Origin: Dipteris shenzhenensis
Lineage: Eukaryota; Polypodiophyta; Polypodiopsida; Gleicheniales
Strand: one strand, 5' to 3'
NCBI GenBank assembly: GCA_047967505.1
Contig: CM106540.1
DNA length: 64,000 bases
Positions 1-11,985 of the stretch are shown here, piece after piece. The notes below the pieces were generated by a model, which saw nothing but the letters and a program-made list of their open reading frames with translations, did no database searches and was not told the DNA's origin. The position numbers and the translations under genes were made by a program. Every line of letters begins with the position of its first letter. Position 1 is the first letter of the stretch.

Positions 1-880
1 CTCATCAGAGCCTTGGACAAACATGCATCAATTATGCAAGGCAGTTATGACAAAACCTCAAGGAAAGTGCAAAATACAATGAAGCCTTCGCAGTAATCCT
101 GGAGGTGTTCCTCACTAGTGATGACCATTTGCCCAACCTTAGCTTCAATCCAAATCAACAGATAGATGCTCAAAAAACAAGTCGCCTCTTTTAAAAAGCC
201 ATATCTCTTCAAGGGCGTTATGTGTGTTTGTTTAAAGAAATGATTGACACTGGCTTCTTAAAAACTAAGCAAGCAATCTACGGTGTTCGTGGATTACACG
301 GAAAAGATCGACAACAAGCTCGCTCCATCTATCACCAACACCATCTTTACCATACTCATTGGGTACAGACAACCGCCACACATCATCTGCAGACTCAACC
401 ATAAGGATGGGTAATCAAATTGGTCCAGGGGAGTTGTTAACGTTGTGGCAACAAGGGCCAGAAGTGCATCTAGGACAACAACGATGAGTGCATTCTGTGT
501 GTAGAGTAGCGGCAAAGGTCCGCTTGCAATATCTTGAGCCTGAAAGATGGTATGATGAATCTTAAAGAATAAGGATAGCCAAAATTCTCTCTAAAAAAGA
601 TCCAATCATACTTACAAAATTAGGATCTAGAGAGATAAACACTAAAAGCATACACTTTTTGAGATCCCTCCACTTTGTGTAGAGACCCCCCCAAAAGGTC
701 TCCTACAAACAAGGTCCCATCACGAAGGTACCCACAGATTGTGTAGAGACCAATATGTATAAATATCTCTCAATGGAATGAAGCTCCCACTCTTTGGGGT
801 TCAGTGTTCAAGCTCACTATTGTATTCATGTGATTGATCTCCATTGAGTCCATGCTCTCTTACACTATAGTATTCTAGCA
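1..880. other. No gene recognised
   Basis: Short reading frames occur on both strands but none shows a recognisable motif, a codon pattern that stands out, or splice-linked continuation. The stretch ends in a run of direct phrases (gtgtagagacc appears at about 678 and 741) that may be the remains of a retroelement end, but no LTR pair or primer site is visible. Confidence 0.4.
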
Positions 881-904
881 TGCCCCTACCCTTGCACTCT
901 TTAC

Positions 905-1000
905 CCTTGTACTTCCTTCTCCTCCTTCCTCCTCCTCCTCCCTCCTCCTTCCTCCTCCTCCTCCCTCCTCCTCCTCCTTCCTTGTCCCTCCTCTTCAATG
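905..1000. repeat. Pyrimidine-rich (CCT)n/(CTCCTC)n microsatellite
   Basis: An almost pure C/T tract built from cctcctcct units with interspersed tt. It creates artificial Pro/Leu/Ser and Gly/Arg reading frames on the two strands, which are not genes. Confidence 0.9.
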
Positions 1001-3554
1001 CTTACCCCTCAAATCCGCGAAGGATACTAGCTCTCCGCAGACTCCTCAACCTTGGACGACTCCTAAACCCTGCAACCCCCTCTGAACCCTGGATCTCCTA
1101 GATAGCTCTCAACCTTGTGCCCTTTTCGAACCCTGGAATCCCCTTTTAAACCCTTGAACTCGCGAGAGCCTCCATCAATCGTTATAATCAAGTCCTCTTT
1201 CTCACATCGCGCGCATGAGATCTACTTTCCATGCTTTAGCCTACACCTCTCGTCAGATTACGACCCGAGGACCTATGCTACAGCGAGCGACGACGGCCTC
1301 GCCTCAGGAGGTGTTGGCGGCATCCAAAACTCACTAGGCAACCCTTGCCTAGGGCGAGGCTTCACTAGGAAAACCAACCGCCGAACTCAAGCTAATGCAA
1401 GGAGGCAGAATCCTCAAGCAGAGAGGAAGAGGCATGCGCCTCTTTTGAGAGATTTGGGTCAGGATCGTGTCTAAGGGGGGTCGAGAGGAGGAAGAGGAGG
1501 CCACTGACGCTGTTGTAGACAGAGAGGGGAGGAGGGGATCGAGAGGAGAAGAGGAGGCGGCTGATAATACTGCAGAGAAGAGGGGTGGGGGTGCAAAGAG
1601 GGTAAGCCTCTAGAGGCTTTGGGGAGGGGCTTGCTAAAGTGCCAGCGCCATGTCGCCAAGGGAATTGCGTCGAACGTCTCCTAACAAATTCTGGGGGTGG
1701 GCTTAAGAAGCTCCCTCACGCCCTTGGGGCATCATCACTCTGTGCCCTCATGAACTCGCGTTGTCTGCTGTGCGCCTCCTATCTGTAGAGCCTTTTTACT
1801 AGGCCCCCCTGAGGGTTCTACCCATGGCGTCTGGGACTCCATCAACTGCACACCTCCTATTCTGTGGAGCCTTTTTACTAGGCTTCTTGTGCTTCACCCT
1901 AGTCTAGGCCCCCCTGAGGGCTCTACCCATGGCGTCTGGGACTCCATCCGCTGTACAAACTCTTGCTGGTCTCTCTCAAGGTGTGTAGCCCTCCACTCCT
2001 GATGGGGAGGCAAGTCCCTACCCACCCCCCTCACAACACCAAATGTCCCTGCAATCTACATCATAAGCGCTGGCATGGAAGCCCCATTATCTCTCACCTC
2101 AAACAAGGGTCTCAAGGAATATCTCCTCTGGCAAAGTCTCTGGATGTGCAACTATCAACCTGAGCTAGGGGACGCTACCACTGGCACTACTGGTTGGGGT
2201 GACGGATCCAACACTGTGCCAAAAGCTCTACGAATGGTAAGGAGGATGGTCCAATACTCCTTCAGGTGAACTAGGAAGCAGAGCGTAACCAAGAAGCGAG
2301 GCACGTGGTGTGCGACTCCATATCCTCAACGGTGAAACTGAGGTACAAGGAGTGAAGTAAACAAGGTGCGGACCAAGGGAAAGAGGACTCTACTCTACGA
2401 GGGCTTGGGTGGTGTCTGGGTGTCCTGTAGATGGTAACCTCCTGGATGTGGTCACCCTCTAGTGAAAGGCTTACCTGAATCCAATGCATGCCTATCTCCT
2501 CGTACGTGTGAGCCCCACTATCCTGCCCGCAACCACTCTATCCTATAGTGACTTGATTGTTTTCTACACCTGCTACTTCTCTTATGGGGAAAGGTGGACC
2601 TTAACAATTTGGGGAGTCGCGGATGCTGCCATTTGAGCTCCGTTGACCAGACCGAGGGTCACCGTCAAGGTACAATCCTCGGAAAGGAACAAGGAAAAAC
2701 TCACACTGCCGAGAGGAAGGAAATAAGGGGTGGAAAAAGGGCAAAGAGGCGCAGAAAAGAGGGTCAAGAGCCCTCTGGAAAAAGCTGGCTGGAAGGGCCA
2801 GCTCAGCCAAAAGCGCCTATATCCAAGAACACCTACAAGGAAGCCTTCACCGGGTGGCTTTTCAAAGAGGGCTCTCAGGGAGAATCAAAGAGAGCAACAG
2901 CCAGCAGAACTGTCCACCCGAACTGCCTGGAAACTTAGGCTCCACCAAGGGCTGCCCCAACCTGACAGGCTCTCCAACCGAGCACCAAAAAGGCTGGAAG
3001 GCCAGCACAGCTCGGGGAGCTTGCAGCCAAGGGAGGCCTCCAACACCTTGAAACTGAAAAGGCTGATCCGACCTGCTCCTCTAAAGGCGAGCAGCCAGTC
3101 GAGAATGCCAGAGGCCCTTCAAAGGAAGGCCTCTAGCACACCAGGGCCAACCCAAGGGCCCAGCAATGGCAGAACCCAAAGAAGCTCCAAACTTGCAAAG
3201 CTGATCGCGGGCCTCCTTCCAGGCAATGCGCACCTGTAGCAGCCTTCTCCACGAGCTCGAGGGCGGCATGGGCTGCCTCGGGGCAGCTGGGAGGCCAAAG
3301 CAAGTCGATCCGCAGGGCGGCCTGCAGCAACAAGCAATGGCGAGACTAAGCTGCCCAAGGGGACAGCAAAAGGTGGGGTAAAGAAAGGGGGAGGCGACTA
3401 GTAGAGGTGAGGAGGAAGGAGAAGAGGTGAGGCAGTGAGGAGAAGGAAGGGGAAGGCGGGGGAGAAGGCGGAGGGGCAGCAGGGAGAAGCTCACATTACT
3501 TCAACTGAGAAGTGTTCTTTCTAACAGTACGGCATTTTGCAGACAATAGTTCGA
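1001..3554. other. Unrecognised, G/C- and purine-rich stretch
   Basis: The longest open frame (2730-3239, plus, 169 codons) is rich in Lys, Arg, Ser and Pro and matches no domain I know; the purine-rich base composition alone could keep it open. An overlapping 114-codon frame (2594-2938) is of the same kind. From about 3380 to 3485 the sequence is a degenerate GGAGAAGG purine tract. Nothing here can be assigned a function. Confidence 0.35.
1775..1948. repeat. Imperfect tandem duplication
   Basis: The block beginning cctcctat(c/t)tgt(a/g)gagcc and ending gcgtctgggactccatc occurs at 1775-1843 and again at 1853-1948. The second copy carries about 27 extra bases in its middle (cttcttgtgcttcaccctag region). 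Both copies keep the phrase ggcccccctgaggg. Confidence 0.8.
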
Positions 3555-5255
3555 AAGTATCAGTATGTACTTCTACCGATGACATCTTATCATATGGTGG
3601 ATCCCCCTGTTAGGTGGCTAGTCTTCACATCCTCTGTGAATCTTTGGATTGATAACCAGTGCATGGAAATCATCAACCTCAATTGTCTGGCTTCAGGAAT
3701 GCCACCAAAACTTTCTGTATCCGTCTAGCAACCTGATATACCGAGCATGGAAGGGGCTCTTAAGGACCTTCTTGGCTAAAGACTGGTGTGCCCCATTCTT
3801 CCTAATTTCCAGTAAAGCTCAATTCAGCAGTGAAATTTAGCTGATCTTCATAGTCTTAAAGATAGCAACATAAAATAGCTTGGCATAGCCCCACTCAGAT
3901 GCAATGTAAAATGTGGCATCACAGCCAGTTGAAGTGGAGAAGAACATTGAACTTTTAGAGAGAGAGAGAGGGAGGGGGGGGGGGGGGGGGGGGAGAGAGA
4001 GAGACCGAAACAGGCTAGACTATAAAAGGGAACTACTTATAAGCAAAGCTACTCTTACATTGTCATGAGTACCCAAGCATAAAGAAGCTTCAAGTGATTT
4101 GGAATACCTTAAGTGGCTGTTTTTGTAGCTAGAGTATAAGCACAATAACATACTATTGAAGACAAAGGCATTTTATATTGGAATTTTAAAGAAAATCTTA
4201 GTTTATGTAAGATTGAGGTAAAATGCCTACGCAAAGTAGGGTATTATATTTGCCCTTCAAGCCAACAGTGGGCACACACAAGGGCCGATGTCACACTTAA
4301 AAACCTACCCTACCTATCCTGACCCTAATGCAGATTCTGCCTCCTCGTTTGCAGGCTTATAAAATCGGCACATCTAAACTGCATCCCCCCCAAAGATGGA
4401 CTGGGGTCATGTTCCAGCAGTGGGGATTGTGATGGCAACAGTTTAAATGTATCAATCAGTATGTACTAGGGATGGCATCTCATCGTATGATGGATCTCCC
4501 TACATGTGTCTTAAGCTTAGTAACTACAAAAACATGTTCAGACTGCTCCTCGTTCCCATCTTTATAATTTGCCATTGATGCCTTCTCTTATAAGCCCCAA
4601 AGAAAGAGAAGAAAATCCTCTAAATCCTGGCAGCTATGAAGACTTTGCAACACTTGGCGTCCATTCCCCTGCCTGGCAAATCAAGCAAAATGGATGGTTA
4701 ATGAACCTTGACCATGCAGACATAAAGATACTCCAAAATTTTCTCTGAGTCCTCCCGAAACAAATACAGGTGTCGGAAAGGGCAGCCTACAAGATCTGCA
4801 ATGTACTTACTGCAGCTTAGTATGATATCTGTCTTACAGGAAAGTTGCCACGGATTATACAGTACTGCTTGAGATTTGACACTGCAATTTACGGGCAAGT
4901 ATCACAAATATCTCTGTGTGCAAGCTCTCCCAGCCAAGTAAAAGAGTGCAGGGAATCATCAACCTGAAATGTCTGACTTCAGAAATGCCACCAAAATTTC
5001 CTGAATCCCTCTAGCAACCTGATATACTAGGCATGGGAAGGAGCTCGTAAGGACCTTCTTGAATAAGATTGCCTAAAAGATTGTGATAGTCATGCATGTG
5101 CCCCATTCCATCTGATTTCCAGTCACGCTCAATTCAGCAGTGAAATTCAGCATAAACTAGCTTGGGCACAGCCCCAGTCAGATTCTATGTAATGCTTCAT
5201 CACAATCAGTTGCTAAATCTTAAAAGTAAAGAAGAAATTGAACAAAAAAGACAAC

Positions 5256-5288
<33 letters not shown>

Positions 5289-5375
5289 AACACAAAACAG
5301 GCTAAAAATATAAAAGGGGACTACTAAGTAAGCAAAGCTACGCTTATATTGTCACGAATACCCAAGCATAAGCTG
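3555..5375. repeat. Diverged local segmental duplication
   Basis: A block at about 3555-4085 recurs at about 4457-5375 with an extra insertion of roughly 390 bp after its first 70 bp. Shared landmarks in the same order: cagtatgtact, gtctggcttcag/gtctgacttcag, ccaccaaaa, ctagcaacctgatata, gctcaattcagcagtgaaatt, a GA microsatellite, aaacaggcta, and acccaagcataa. A minus-strand open frame in the insertion (4698-4898, 66 codons) is unrecognised. The GA tracts (3955-4005, including a run of about 20 G, and 5259-5285) sit at the matching place in both copies, so the microsatellite predates the duplication. Confidence 0.75.
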
Positions 5376-7289
5376 CCATATGGGAGTCAGAGAAATTCTG
5401 GAATGTCTTTGGGAAAGCCCAATGCTTACCCATCAGCGAGAGAGAGAGACACAGAGAGAGAGAGAGTATTGTGTTGAGCTTTTATACAACAAAAGAAACG
5501 CCAATAAAGACACAAGGGCACAATAATTTTACAGAACACAACCTAAGACCTGATTGACATCCAAAAGCTAAAAACCTGGAGACTAGAAAAAAATGTGTGC
5601 TTCGAAGCTCCCACTTTGTTTTCAACTTTTGTGTCTGATGGTCCTAACATGAGAAAATTTGACAACCCCACCACTATTACAAAGAACAGAGCGGGGTTCC
5701 TTCAATCGAGAGAAATTATAGCAGTTAGACATAGTCACTCCATCTTTAGCCAAATCAGAAATAATTGAACTAGGATAAGTTTATGAACAAAAGCTCGGAT
5801 AGGTGGCAGTGTTACATGGTTGCTAAGAATACAATATAATTAGTGCCATGGGAATACGATGCTTTGTTGGAATAACGAGTCCCCACAACACATCGTGTAA
5901 TCAAGAAGAAAGTACAGTCAAGAATATACATTTTGGCACTACAACTATCATGATTTTTAAATTTCAGCCAACAAAATTTCAAGTGTAAAGCAAACTATGC
6001 AATTACCTTCCAAGCTGCACAAAGAAAATATATATGTGGATTGCAAAGAAAACTTGCAGAAATTCTGGTGTTTCTCTATCATGTATCTGAACAACTGGCA
6101 TCAGCGTTGGTTGGGATTAACTTCTCCCAAGAGAGGTTGCAAATAAAGCATTTTGCAAGAGAAGGCAAACCCATTCAAACATTTGTTTAAATAAAAATTG
6201 CAAGCTACTGCTGAAATTGAGAATGCATTGTACTTTGAAGGTAGAGAGCTACAACTTTTGAGCAGAAGACTGAGGGAAATATTCCTTTTGAACAAGCTAA
6301 ATTCACACCTGTCAATTTCCCATATGATAAGGGACCTTGGACTCCTTAGGATCTTCTATTTCAAGAGCAAACTTGGAAACACCCCTCTATAGCTTTTAGT
6401 CTTCGAAGAACAAAGTCAAGAGCAAACTCGGAAACACCCCTCTATAGCTTTTAGTCTTCGAAGAACAAAGTCAAGATCTTATGCCTTTTGAAGTCTCCAA
6501 TTCGCTGAAGATGCAACACAAAAGCCCAAAAACAAGGAACCAATTTCCATCATTGTTCCTGGCTCCGTTTTCAAGGCCAGTAATTGTAAGGTCTTGTAAT
6601 GATGGCAAACAGGCATCATCTTTTTCTTCAATGTCACTAATCACCTTCGGTGATCATGGGTGTGCAGTTGCACTTTGATTACCGAAACTTCAATGGAATG
6701 TTTTGGTGTGGGGGCGCTGGAATGTCTTGGCCCCAAGAAAGAATGGATTTTAAGGTTCTTTATTAGCTTAAGGCGTTCTCAATCCGTCTATAGAGATGCA
6801 GTCAAGCATTGAGTGTTGTGATCACAAATCGTACAGTCCTCATCCATAATTAAATATCCGCCCACACTACACAGGACGTATAGAACAACCACAAAAATAC
6901 TAAACCAAAGACAGGTAATCCCACAAGTATGCAACCCCTCATCCTTAAACATTACCCAAAATGCGAGCGCTCAAATCTGGAATCCCCATCACCGGCAGTT
7001 AACTTCATCTAACTTACAAGATGAATCGCCTAGAATGTAAACGCAAACAATGATGATGCAATCCCTGCCATATAGTAACGAACCCAGTATGCAGATGAAT
7101 GCACTAGTATGCATACCAGCAACGCACTCCTTGTAATTTTTGAACATTGCAGCGACACAAGGAATCCAAACTAGATCAAGAAACTTAACGAAATGTATAA
7201 AGATAGGCAGCTGTTTACTGGCCGAATTTCTCCGCAGAGCAATGTACAGACAGAGAATCGGGAAAGCCAAATGACTAAACCCTACATCG
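5376..7289. other. No gene recognised (3' side of the CAF1 gene)
   Basis: A/T-rich DNA with a GA microsatellite at about 5439-5466 and a 55-bp tandem duplication listed separately. The part next to 7289 is downstream of the CAF1 stop codon and may include its 3' untranslated region. The minus-strand open frame at 6989-7270 (93 codons, hydrophobic and Cys-rich) lies in that zone and shows no known motif. Confidence 0.45.
6361..6470. repeat. 55-bp perfect-looking tandem duplication
   Basis: Two copies (6361-6415 and 6416-6470) of a unit that starts tcaagagcaaact and contains cccctctatagc. They differ by one base (cttgg versus ctcgg), so the duplication is recent. Confidence 0.95.
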
Positions 7290-8111
7290 TCAGTAAGAGT
7301 CGCCGTTGTCTATACCTAGCCCATACAGAACTCCGGCGTACCTCTCAGTGGATCCGTTGAAGAATCCATCTTTCAGTTTACGAAATGTACAAGAAGTGAG
7401 TAGGCTGTCGGACCCCGCTTGATGGCAGGAACCAAATCTCTCCACCTCCAGTGTCTCGGCTAGCCTGTTCAGACCCCCGTGCAGATTGTTGCAGAATTTC
7501 ATCAGATATTTCACGTCATACAGTGTGGGAAAATACATTCTCAACAGATTGAAGAAATCAGCCTCCAACGACGGTAGATTCTGGGAGGTAAGGAGCTTGA
7601 GCAAGTAGCCAAAATCGTAGCCGCTATGAAACGTGATCCAATGTATGCTCTGGTTCAGCACAATGCCGGACGACATGAGCAGCTCACCGAACCTCTGCGA
7701 GTCAATGCCTCTCTCCTCGTTTTTCCCGAAGTTGATACCGCTGTGTCTCAGAAGCTCGATGGAGTCCTGAGCGTAAAAGTCGTCTCGCAGGCTAAACTCC
7801 CGGAAATTGAACTGCCACACGCAGAATTCGTCAGTGCCGCACCTGGGAAGAGCGCCATTCTCGTCAGAGAAAGTCAAACCCAGCTGAATAAGCTTCAGCA
7901 TGTTCACGTTGGCTCTCAGGGTTTGGTAGTGGTAGTTCGCGCTTGACCTGAACACTCCAACAGGCCGCACCACCACACCAGGAAACTCGGTATCCATAGC
8001 CAAGTAAGGGTACTCATCAACAATCTCTCGAATGAGCTCAAACTCCTCCTCGAGGTTGTCTGCCCACACCTCTCGTATCCGGAGGCCGTCTACCTTAGGC
8101 ATGATCGACAT
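7290..8111 (-). CDS. CAF1: CCR4-associated factor 1 (CAF1) deadenylase, single exon
   Basis: This 273-residue protein is a CAF1/CNOT7-type ribonuclease of the DEDD family, the subunit of the cytoplasmic CCR4-NOT complex that shortens mRNA poly(A) tails. The catalytic acids are visible: MDTEFPG gives Asp40 and Glu42, [10 protein letters not shown] gives Asp166, and [11 protein letters not shown] gives Asp235 with His230. The length matches plant CAF1 proteins (about 270-280), and the frame is uninterrupted with no intron, as is common for the plant family. The start is the first Met (MSIMPK), followed by the usual acidic N-terminus ([12 protein letters not shown]). The 5' side is purine-rich and part of it is duplicated elsewhere in the window. 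Substitutions such as [20 protein letters not shown] at the C-terminus are within family variation. It looks functional. In plants such genes are often stress-induced, but that is family knowledge, not visible here. Confidence 0.95.
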   Translation of the reverse strand: MSIMPKVDGLRIREVWADNLEEEFELIREIVDEYPYLAMDTEFPGVVVRPVGVFRSSANYHYQTLRANVNMLKLIQLGLTFSDENGALPRCGTDEFCVWQFNFREFSLRDDFYAQDSIELLRHSGINFGKNEERGIDSQRFGELLMSSGIVLNQSIHWITFHSGYDFGYLLKLLTSQNLPSLEADFFNLLRMYFPTLYDVKYLMKFCNNLHGGLNRLAETLEVERFGSCHQAGSDSLLTSCTFRKLKDGFFNGSTERYAGVLYGLGIDNGDSY

Positions 8112-9740
8112 CTACGGAACCTCTGAGGACGTATTGGAAGATGGGTTTAGCAGATACAGTCTACAAAAGCACAATCGGTTGGAATGGGGTGAGGAAGCGA
8201 TATGGGTTTGTGAATCTAAAAAGATGAGGTGTTGGGGAGAAGCAGGAGGCAGGCAGAGATGAGAGGACGAAGGGAAGTGAAGGTTACAGAAGCATTACTG
8301 GTCTGAGAAGGAGGGCTCTAAAGGAAAGTGGCGAGAAGTGGGAATAAGCAAAGGCCAGAACTAAACGAAAGGTCGACGAGGGAAGGCAGAGCGGGGGGGA
8401 TAGATATAAGGCCCTTAAGGGAGGACGGAGGGACTGAGTCCTCAAAGAAAGCAGAGAAGATATCGGGTTTTGGTCGGTTGCGAAGCAGAAAAGAAACCAA
8501 AACGTATGAATCCCGAAGAGAGAGAAACTGAGGGACTACTGTTCAGCCTGCAGACTAGAGAGAGAGCAGTTTGGCATCTTAATCTCTTCACTTGTTCTCC
8601 TAATCCACCAATTATGCCGTTTGACCCATGCCACCAATTAATTAACATTTCAGCCGCATCTCACTACAGTCAAAGTCAACTTAGTCACGGCATTCCGCTT
8701 CTGCCCTGGAACCGTTTCGCACACCGCCACTTTTCAGACCCCCCGGGTGTTCATTCGAAGTCTGAAATCGTAGTTCAACGGATGTCCCGACTCCCCATGT
8801 CCAATGGCACGAGAGTTTGTCCTCCCCACCCCACACATTATACATTGAATCTGAACCAACTAGAGCCTTCCGTTCCCAAGCTTTTACTAGCCCCTTCAAT
8901 GGTTGGGGTCGACAGAAAGTCGATCCTGGTCGTTGGATCGAGAATCTTTATGAATAGGAATCCTAACGAAAATCAACAACCGGCAAAATTCACCCTATAG
9001 GTCACTTTTGACCGGGTGTTGAGTACTCTGACTGAGTCTGACGGCCAGTGGCAGCCATTGGCGGAGCGAAACCCACAACCCTTAGACCTAACTTACATCT
9101 AACGGCCATACAACACCAAGATTTTCACACCGTTAGATCTTGGTATCAATCCTACAATCAAGAAAAGGCACAGTTCGTGAGCCATTAGATCCATCTTTTA
9201 ATCTAATGGTCCATGTGCCACGTTGCTCGTCTACCCTTGGATTGAAATTACCATCGTACGATGGACTGAAGGCGCTGGTCGCATGCCCTTCGATCAATCT
9301 CGAGTCTCCCAGATGTGTGCCACATGTCAAGCCTGCCTCCCCAAGCCATTGACGATCGAAAATCGCCGATGGTCAGCATTTACCAGTTGGAAATCGGTGC
9401 CACCGGCTCCCGACCTAAAGACCGGGTCACCAGGGCGGTCGATTTCCTCCCGATAAATGCCTCCCATCATCGATTCCCTATTCCATCTCAATATGTAGGC
9501 ACCTCCACCATGAGGCTTGGCTACCACCCCCGTCTACTCCAAGCCTTAGAAGTCTTTCCCATTCACCACCATCACAGCAAGTTGCGGCATCCAATGGCAT
9601 TGATGAGCAAAAAATGGGGTAAGTTCCCACTGAGAACCGCTTGCCCAAAAGGAGATTATGGGACATGAAAATGTGTAGGTGGGCAGGCATCATAGGTTTC
9701 TAATATGTGGATAGGTCCGTAGCCTCAAAATGCCTGAGTG
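8112..9740 (-). promoter_or_regulatory. CAF1 5' flank: leader and probable promoter (copy 1 of a duplicated block)
   Basis: The first 450 bp or so upstream of the CAF1 ATG are purine-rich on the plus strand (pyrimidine-rich in the gene's sense), typical of a plant 5' untranslated region. From about 8290 to 9735 the sequence is matched by a diverged second copy at 13668-14580. An inverted repeat, ccattagat (9182-9190) and atctaatgg (9201-9209), sits about 1.1 kb upstream. I cannot fix the transcription start or a TATA box with confidence. Confidence 0.5.
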
Positions 9741-11985
9741 TAGACTCGTATTTCTCTACTTCAACAACGTACTACAATGCCAAAATGCAACATAGTGTTT
9801 GCAAGGGCAGCTTGTGGAAATGGTGGAAGCACAAGCATTTTTTAAGCATTATCGCATTAGCAAGAACAGCCTCTTACGTTAGCAACTCCTTAGGCATTCC
9901 ACTTGAGGGAAGCGACCTAGGTCCCCAGGTCACCATCGAATGGCTCCCTCTTGGTCACCTAGGTCCCTAGGTCCCTTCCTTTTTCACATTATCTAACATG
10001 CATCGTAACTAGACCTCATTCTTAGAAAAGTGATGCAACTCAAATGAAAAGTTCCCCCTCTGCTCTCTCCTGTACCGAACATGGCTTTGCTCCCCTTCAC
10101 TTCGCATTATCAAACTTTGACTTTCACATCAGTGCCTCCCATGTGCATTTGCATTTGATGTTCAACGCATAAACCAACATAATCATTTGAAGGTAGAGAG
10201 TTGTTTTCACAAGGAAAGAATGAAGATGCCCATATTGTTTCACGCATGTTGTTTCTCCTTTTCTTGTGTCAACTCTTCATGGGGGTGTCATACAGATCCT
10301 TAAAGGGTCCCTCTTAACATCTTGTCAAAGAGTGAACCTTGTCACCACCATTGCGCTTCCATGATAGAGAATCCTTTTCTTTTAATAAATTTGTATAGTT
10401 AGAAATTCAAGGTTTTTAAGCCAACTTGCCTTTCCAATTGAATAATGCTAGAACAATGTATTTTTGGTCAAAAAAGTATTTGGTGAACAAGGTGTGGTTG
10501 TGTGAAGGATGTGAAACCCAGTAAAAAGCTTTATGTTCGAGAAGTTGGCATGCAACATAATATATTAGGCTCACATGCATGAGAGCAAAGCTAATATGCA
10601 AGATGAAGAGCAACAAAAAAAGTAGAGTGGTGAAAGTTATGAGTGGACATTTATACAAGTAACCAAAAAAAAACATGTGCAAAAATAGGGGTCCAATCAA
10701 CAATTGAGCAAGTGTAAGGTGGACACTTTGGTTTTCATAGGCATAAACTATTAAAATGTACAAAGGGATTGCAACCTTTATCACCAAGTCCTCCAGAGAG
10801 GTGATGAAGAAAGTATCCCTGTAGTAACATTCATTTGTAACGCCAAGAAAATAGCAAAGGCATCATTAGCATAGTGACATTAATAATCAAGCAATGATGG
10901 CATTACAAAGGACATAATATTTCAATAAGGTGTTGCAATATGATAGATGTGGCAAGGTTCTTCTTTTTTAGTATTGAAGAATTACTTTCCCTAACCTAAG
11001 GGTCAAAGTAGCAAAAAAACGGGCCCCACATAGTAAAACTAGGCCTTATTAGTAACACCTATAAGTGCTTTTTGGCATTCTAATGCATTCTTATGGTGTA
11101 AAAAAATCCTATAATATATTTTCTATTTCCTCAATTGACTATGGTCATGTGAATATATGTATTCATTGAATTTAGGTACTTTATTGAGTAACACTTTCTT
11201 GTGATCATCCTTAGTATGTTAAACAAAAAATCTTATATATTATATCTATTAAAGAGTTGATTAGCATGGTGTAAAGTGTCTAAGAATTTTTATGTTGTTT
11301 CCTCGATTCACTCTGATCATGTGAACATATGTCTTAAATTGAACTCGGCTACTTTATCGAACATATGTCTTAAATTGAACTCGGGTACTTTATCGCGCAA
11401 CAATTGTCTTATTTGCTTGTTGTACTAAAAAGCTTACTTAGATTTGCCTTATAACTATTAAAAAGTTTATTTAGATTGTCTTTATGCTTGCGATAACCAT
11501 ATGACCAATACATGTAGGTGGAATAACTTATGACCTATTCCCACTATCAATTAAGAAGGACTAGAAGTAGAGACTTTTAATGGAAATTTTCACTTCAATT
11601 GGGTGTGTCCAGCGTGGCGTCCAAGGTGTCATGGCGTTATAGGTCATCCAATGTGGTGGTACACGATGTACAGCGTGGTGTGAAGGTGGCAAAACATGTC
11701 GGTTGGCAGTGCAGTTTTTACTTGTAGGTGCCGATTTTGGGAACTCGATCGTTTGAACTGGTACTTGGGCATGTACGCTTAGCCACATGTCATTGTTTTA
11801 TTAGCTGCACGTCCTTTGGGGTTTAAGGGAGGTTTATGGCTCCTTGTTCATTGTGTTGAGGGTATTCTCTGCTGATGGTTTCACTCTAAGTTTCGAGGGA
11901 TGGCTTTGCATGTGAGCTTCGTCGTCTGTGAGTTTCTTGAGCGTAGGTGAGTGTGGTTGTGAGCTTACAATCGTGTTCTACCTAC
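9741..11985. other. No gene recognised; A/T-rich with small repeats
   Basis: A minus-strand frame at 10416-10787 (123 codons) is very hydrophobic but looks like a by-product of A/T-rich sequence. A 36-bp tandem duplication (about 11323-11358 and 11359-11394, starting aacatatgtctt) is present, with a more diverged third version around 11145-11190. No RNA gene or mobile-element end could be identified. Confidence 0.4.

Noticed and set aside
801-1101. Gly/Arg-rich and Pro/Leu-rich frames on both strands
   Set aside because: They are translations of the (CCT)n microsatellite at 905-1000.
7626-7946. 106-codon plus-strand frame
   Set aside because: It is antisense to the intact CAF1 coding sequence and has no motif.
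10416-10787. Hydrophobic 123-codon minus-strand frame that looks like a membrane protein
   Set aside because: A/T-rich DNA easily gives hydrophobic frames; there is no family motif, splice link or supporting context.
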